A DNA stretch of 64,000 nucleotides from Terrimonas_A sp040509495 (lineage in GTDB: Bacteria; Bacteroidota; Bacteroidia; Chitinophagales; Chitinophagaceae). The stretch spans positions 1-64,000 of the forward strand of contig JBEVKW010000172.1 of NCBI GenBank assembly GCA_040509495.1, read 5' to 3'. Below, piece by piece: positions 61,923 through 64,000 of this stretch. The notes below the pieces were generated by a model. It worked only from the letters and a program-made list of their open reading frames with translations, was not told where the DNA came from and did no database searches. Each line of letters begins with the position of its first letter. Position 1 is the stretch's first letter. The translations under genes were made by a program, and so were the position numbers.

Positions 61923-64000
61923 CTATGGCACCTTTGTAACCCTCAATACGTCCAGCATCACCTGGTTGACATCGATATTCATATTTTCATTTGCAGTCCT
62001 GTATTCCAGCAGGATCGTATGTTCTCCAGCGGCAAGTGCTGCTGTAAGGCCACTACTCCATCCCCAGTCACTCCATTCGTCTTTACCACGTTGCGGGAAC
62101 ACGATAGCCGAGATTGGTTGTCCATCCACTACCAGTGTTCGCACCGCGCATTTATTATCCGTATTCACGGGGCCATTCCCATTTGCATACCGGAAATCTA
62201 TCCTGTAGTTGCCAGGCGCGTCCACTTTAATGGAAAAATGCATAGCAGCATTAACGGCAATCGCTGATTCAACAAAACCTTTTCCCGAAAATCCGGCATA
62301 CCGGTAAGTTGCGGCGGGCAACTGTTCCTCTGTTTCATACAACTGGCGGAAAGAGTTCCCCGGCCAATCAAACGGCTCGCTGGCGAATGACTCGAGACCG
62401 TTCTTATCGATGGCGATCACCTGGTATTCCTTCATTGCATCCGGCATTACTTTTACGCTGTTGGATGTTGTTTCGGTCAGCAGAAAACCATTTACAAGCA
62501 CTTTATATTTCACGGCACCGGCGATTTTCTTCCAGCCTAACTGATGATCTTTATAGTTCAATACCGGTGTGGCGGGAGTAAACTCCACCCCTCGGTGATG
62601 AACACCCCTTGCTTCTGCCATCTCGTTTTTCAAAACGATCTGTATAGTATGCCTGCCTTCCAGGCTCGCCGGAAATGCTGCTTCCACTGCTTTCGCTCCA
62701 TCGATCAGCACCGCATCGATTTCGGTTCCATAACCCAGCAGGGAAATATCCAGTATGGCATTGCGGTAACGGAAGTTCTCCAGTCTTCGCTCTCCCTGCA
62801 ACGCCTTTGGCACAAAGGGCTGGAATACCAACCGGTCTTCTTTAAACCGTATGCCAAACAGTACATGATGTACGATGCTGATATTTCCTGCAAGACTCCA
62901 CAACATATTGCTGGAATTGATCTGCGTACCCGCGTAATCACCATTAGCGGCAACGAAGTTCTCTTTGTTGGTGACGAATAATGCCGCGGGACGATAGATC
63001 GCTGAAATGCTTTCCATCACCGATCGCTCATTCTTTGCCAGCGCACCTGCCCAAAGCCAGTACGATTGAACAAAAGGCCAGATGCCATTATTGTGGTAAG
63101 GAGGAATGCCGGGGATCTGCGGATAAATGCACGTAACCCCATAAGGCGTAATCGGCATAGAGCTCACCAACTGCTTCGCCCGATCTTCACCGGCAATGCC
63201 GAAGATCACACAGAGCGCGGCGCCAAGGGCTTCTGTCCGCGGTGAGACGATCTTATGACTTCGGCCATATAGATATTGCGCATAATTACCTGCAGCCGGC
63301 ATCCATAATTTTTCATTGATGGACGTTTTAATGCGGGAGGCATTTTTTTCAAATGTATCAACGCCAGCCTGATCACTCAACAGTGCGGCCATCGATGCGG
63401 CCACGGTGTTTGCCTGGAAATGAACGGCATTGGTGCCGAGGTTTTCCGATTCAAAAATATCAGCGGGTTGCATCCAAAGCGGGTAGGTTTGTTCGCGCCA
63501 GTCGAGAAAGGAAGATTCACCCTTTACCAATCCCGTCTCAGCATCATACACCGTTTGCATGTCTGCGTAAATAGAATTCCTGATCACTTCATACGCATCC
63601 TTCAGCCAGTTCTTATCACCTGTCACCTTATAGATCTCCCATGCAGCCACCGCCCAGATCATGCGATCGGTACTTACGGGCCAGGCACCGCCGGTTCCCG
63701 TATCCTGGATGATCTTTTTCTTTTTATCGACCTTTCTCATTAGGCTGTATTGCGCTGCGCGCGGTTGCAAATGTGCGATCGACAGAATAATGCTGTAGCT
63801 GACATCACGCGTCCATACGCCCGCCCATTCTTTGCCGGTGCGAAGGGTGCTGTCAGGTTCAATCGCCCTGTTCATTTCTTCCAGCGCCATGTTATATAGC
63901 GCATCCGATAAGAGATAGGGTGACCGATATTGCGGAAATGCCGCGAGATCAGTCTCGAGTTTCCAGTGCGACAACGTTTTCTTTTCTTTCTCTTCCACAT
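61923..64000 (-). CDS. Six-hairpin glycosidase-like protein with C-terminal carbohydrate-binding domain (partial)
   Basis: About 692 residues are seen; the frame runs through the right edge and no signal peptide is present, so the N-terminus is missing. The region 40-420 reads as an alpha/alpha barrel of the glycogen-debranching/trehalase/rhamnosidase clan: GVWTRDVSYSI, GGAWPVSTDRMIWAVAAWEIY, SPRTEALGAALC, NNGIWPFVQSYWLWAGAL. The last 130 residues (from PAATYRYAGFSGKGFVES to LDVLRV) form a beta-sandwich like CBM6/CBM35, with a YRIDFRYANGNG strand. It likely hydrolyses a glycan outside the cytoplasm. The specific family cannot be fixed by eye. Confidence 0.85.
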   Translation of the reverse strand, partial: VEEKEKKTLSHWKLETDLAAFPQYRSPYLLSDALYNMALEEMNRAIEPDSTLRTGKEWAGVWTRDVSYSIILSIAHLQPRAAQYSLMRKVDKKKKIIQDTGTGGAWPVSTDRMIWAVAAWEIYKVTGDKNWLKDAYEVIRNSIYADMQTVYDAETGLVKGESSFLDWREQTYPLWMQPADIFESENLGTNAVHFQANTVAASMAALLSDQAGVDTFEKNASRIKTSINEKLWMPAAGNYAQYLYGRSHKIVSPRTEALGAALCVIFGIAGEDRAKQLVSSMPITPYGVTCIYPQIPGIPPYHNNGIWPFVQSYWLWAGALAKNERSVMESISAIYRPAALFVTNKENFVAANGDYAGTQINSSNMLWSLAGNISIVHHVLFGIRFKEDRLVFQPFVPKALQGERRLENFRYRNAILDISLLGYGTEIDAVLIDGAKAVEAAFPASLEGRHTIQIVLKNEMAEARGVHHRGVEFTPATPVLNYKDHQLGWKKIAGAVKYKVLVNGFLLTETTSNSVKVMPDAMKEYQVIAIDKNGLESFASEPFDWPGNSFRQLYETEEQLPAATYRYAGFSGKGFVESAIAVNAAMHFSIKVDAPGNYRIDFRYANGNGPVNTDNKCAVRTLVVDGQPISAIVFPQRGKDEWSDWGWSSGLTAALAAGEHTILLEYRTANENMNIDVNQVMLDVLRVTKVP

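Overview
The window looks like a chromosomal segment from a Bacteroidota member, most plausibly Chitinophagaceae (Chitinophaga/Niastella-like). I infer this from moderate GC, TPR-HisKA_2 kinases paired with sigma-54-type response regulators, small Crp/Fnr proteins with a SYLGV-type recognition helix, an alginate-export porin, a Bacteroidota-type -7 element (TAnnTTTG), and many secreted alpha/beta hydrolases. No rRNA, tRNA, CRISPR array or phage genes were seen.

Left part (1-11 kb, minus strand): a secondary-metabolite operon. A NusG-like antiterminator (10508-11017) precedes a fully reducing PKS (KS-AT-DH-ER-KR-ACP), an NRPS with the order A-T-C, and a class C beta-lactamase-fold protein that runs off the left edge. 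No thioesterase is visible, so the beta-lactamase-fold protein is the best visible candidate for chain release, by analogy with LovD. Upstream lies 1.4 kb of AT-rich DNA without genes.

12.4-24 kb: a membrane-anchored winged-helix regulator divergent from a serine hydrolase, with three TTTACA direct repeats between them; a YceI/HxlR divergent pair; a secreted phosphodiesterase; an M28 peptidase; a patatin with a predicted C-terminal barrel; a DMT-type protein; and a secreted isochorismatase-like hydrolase.

24-34 kb: a minus-strand run of alpha/beta hydrolases with an AraC regulator, then two-component system A. 34-37 kb: a RAYT transposase with four REP copies, and a fragment of the phosphodiesterase gene. 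37-43 kb: a three-subunit, Tat-exported molybdenum hydroxylase, a methyltransferase, and a gene-poor stretch with a large hairpin.

43-61 kb: a stress and detoxification region with three Crp/Fnr genes. Near each lies a different palindrome of 14-bp geometry (TAGA-N6-TCTA, TTGA-N6-TCAA, TTAC-N6-GTAA). Neighbouring genes include YjdI-GNAT-OsmC, an isochorismatase, an LLM oxidoreductase, pirin, a cupin and an SDR. Two-component system B and a second hydrolase/isochorismatase cluster repeat the content of 23-34 kb; one hydrolase there is broken by an internal deletion. The window ends in a glycosidase gene cut by the right edge.

The most original observations are the three Crp/Fnr-palindrome pairings, the NusG-PKS-NRPS-beta-lactamase-fold operon, the RAYT/REP array, and a 46-bp-arm inverted repeat at 42471-42582.
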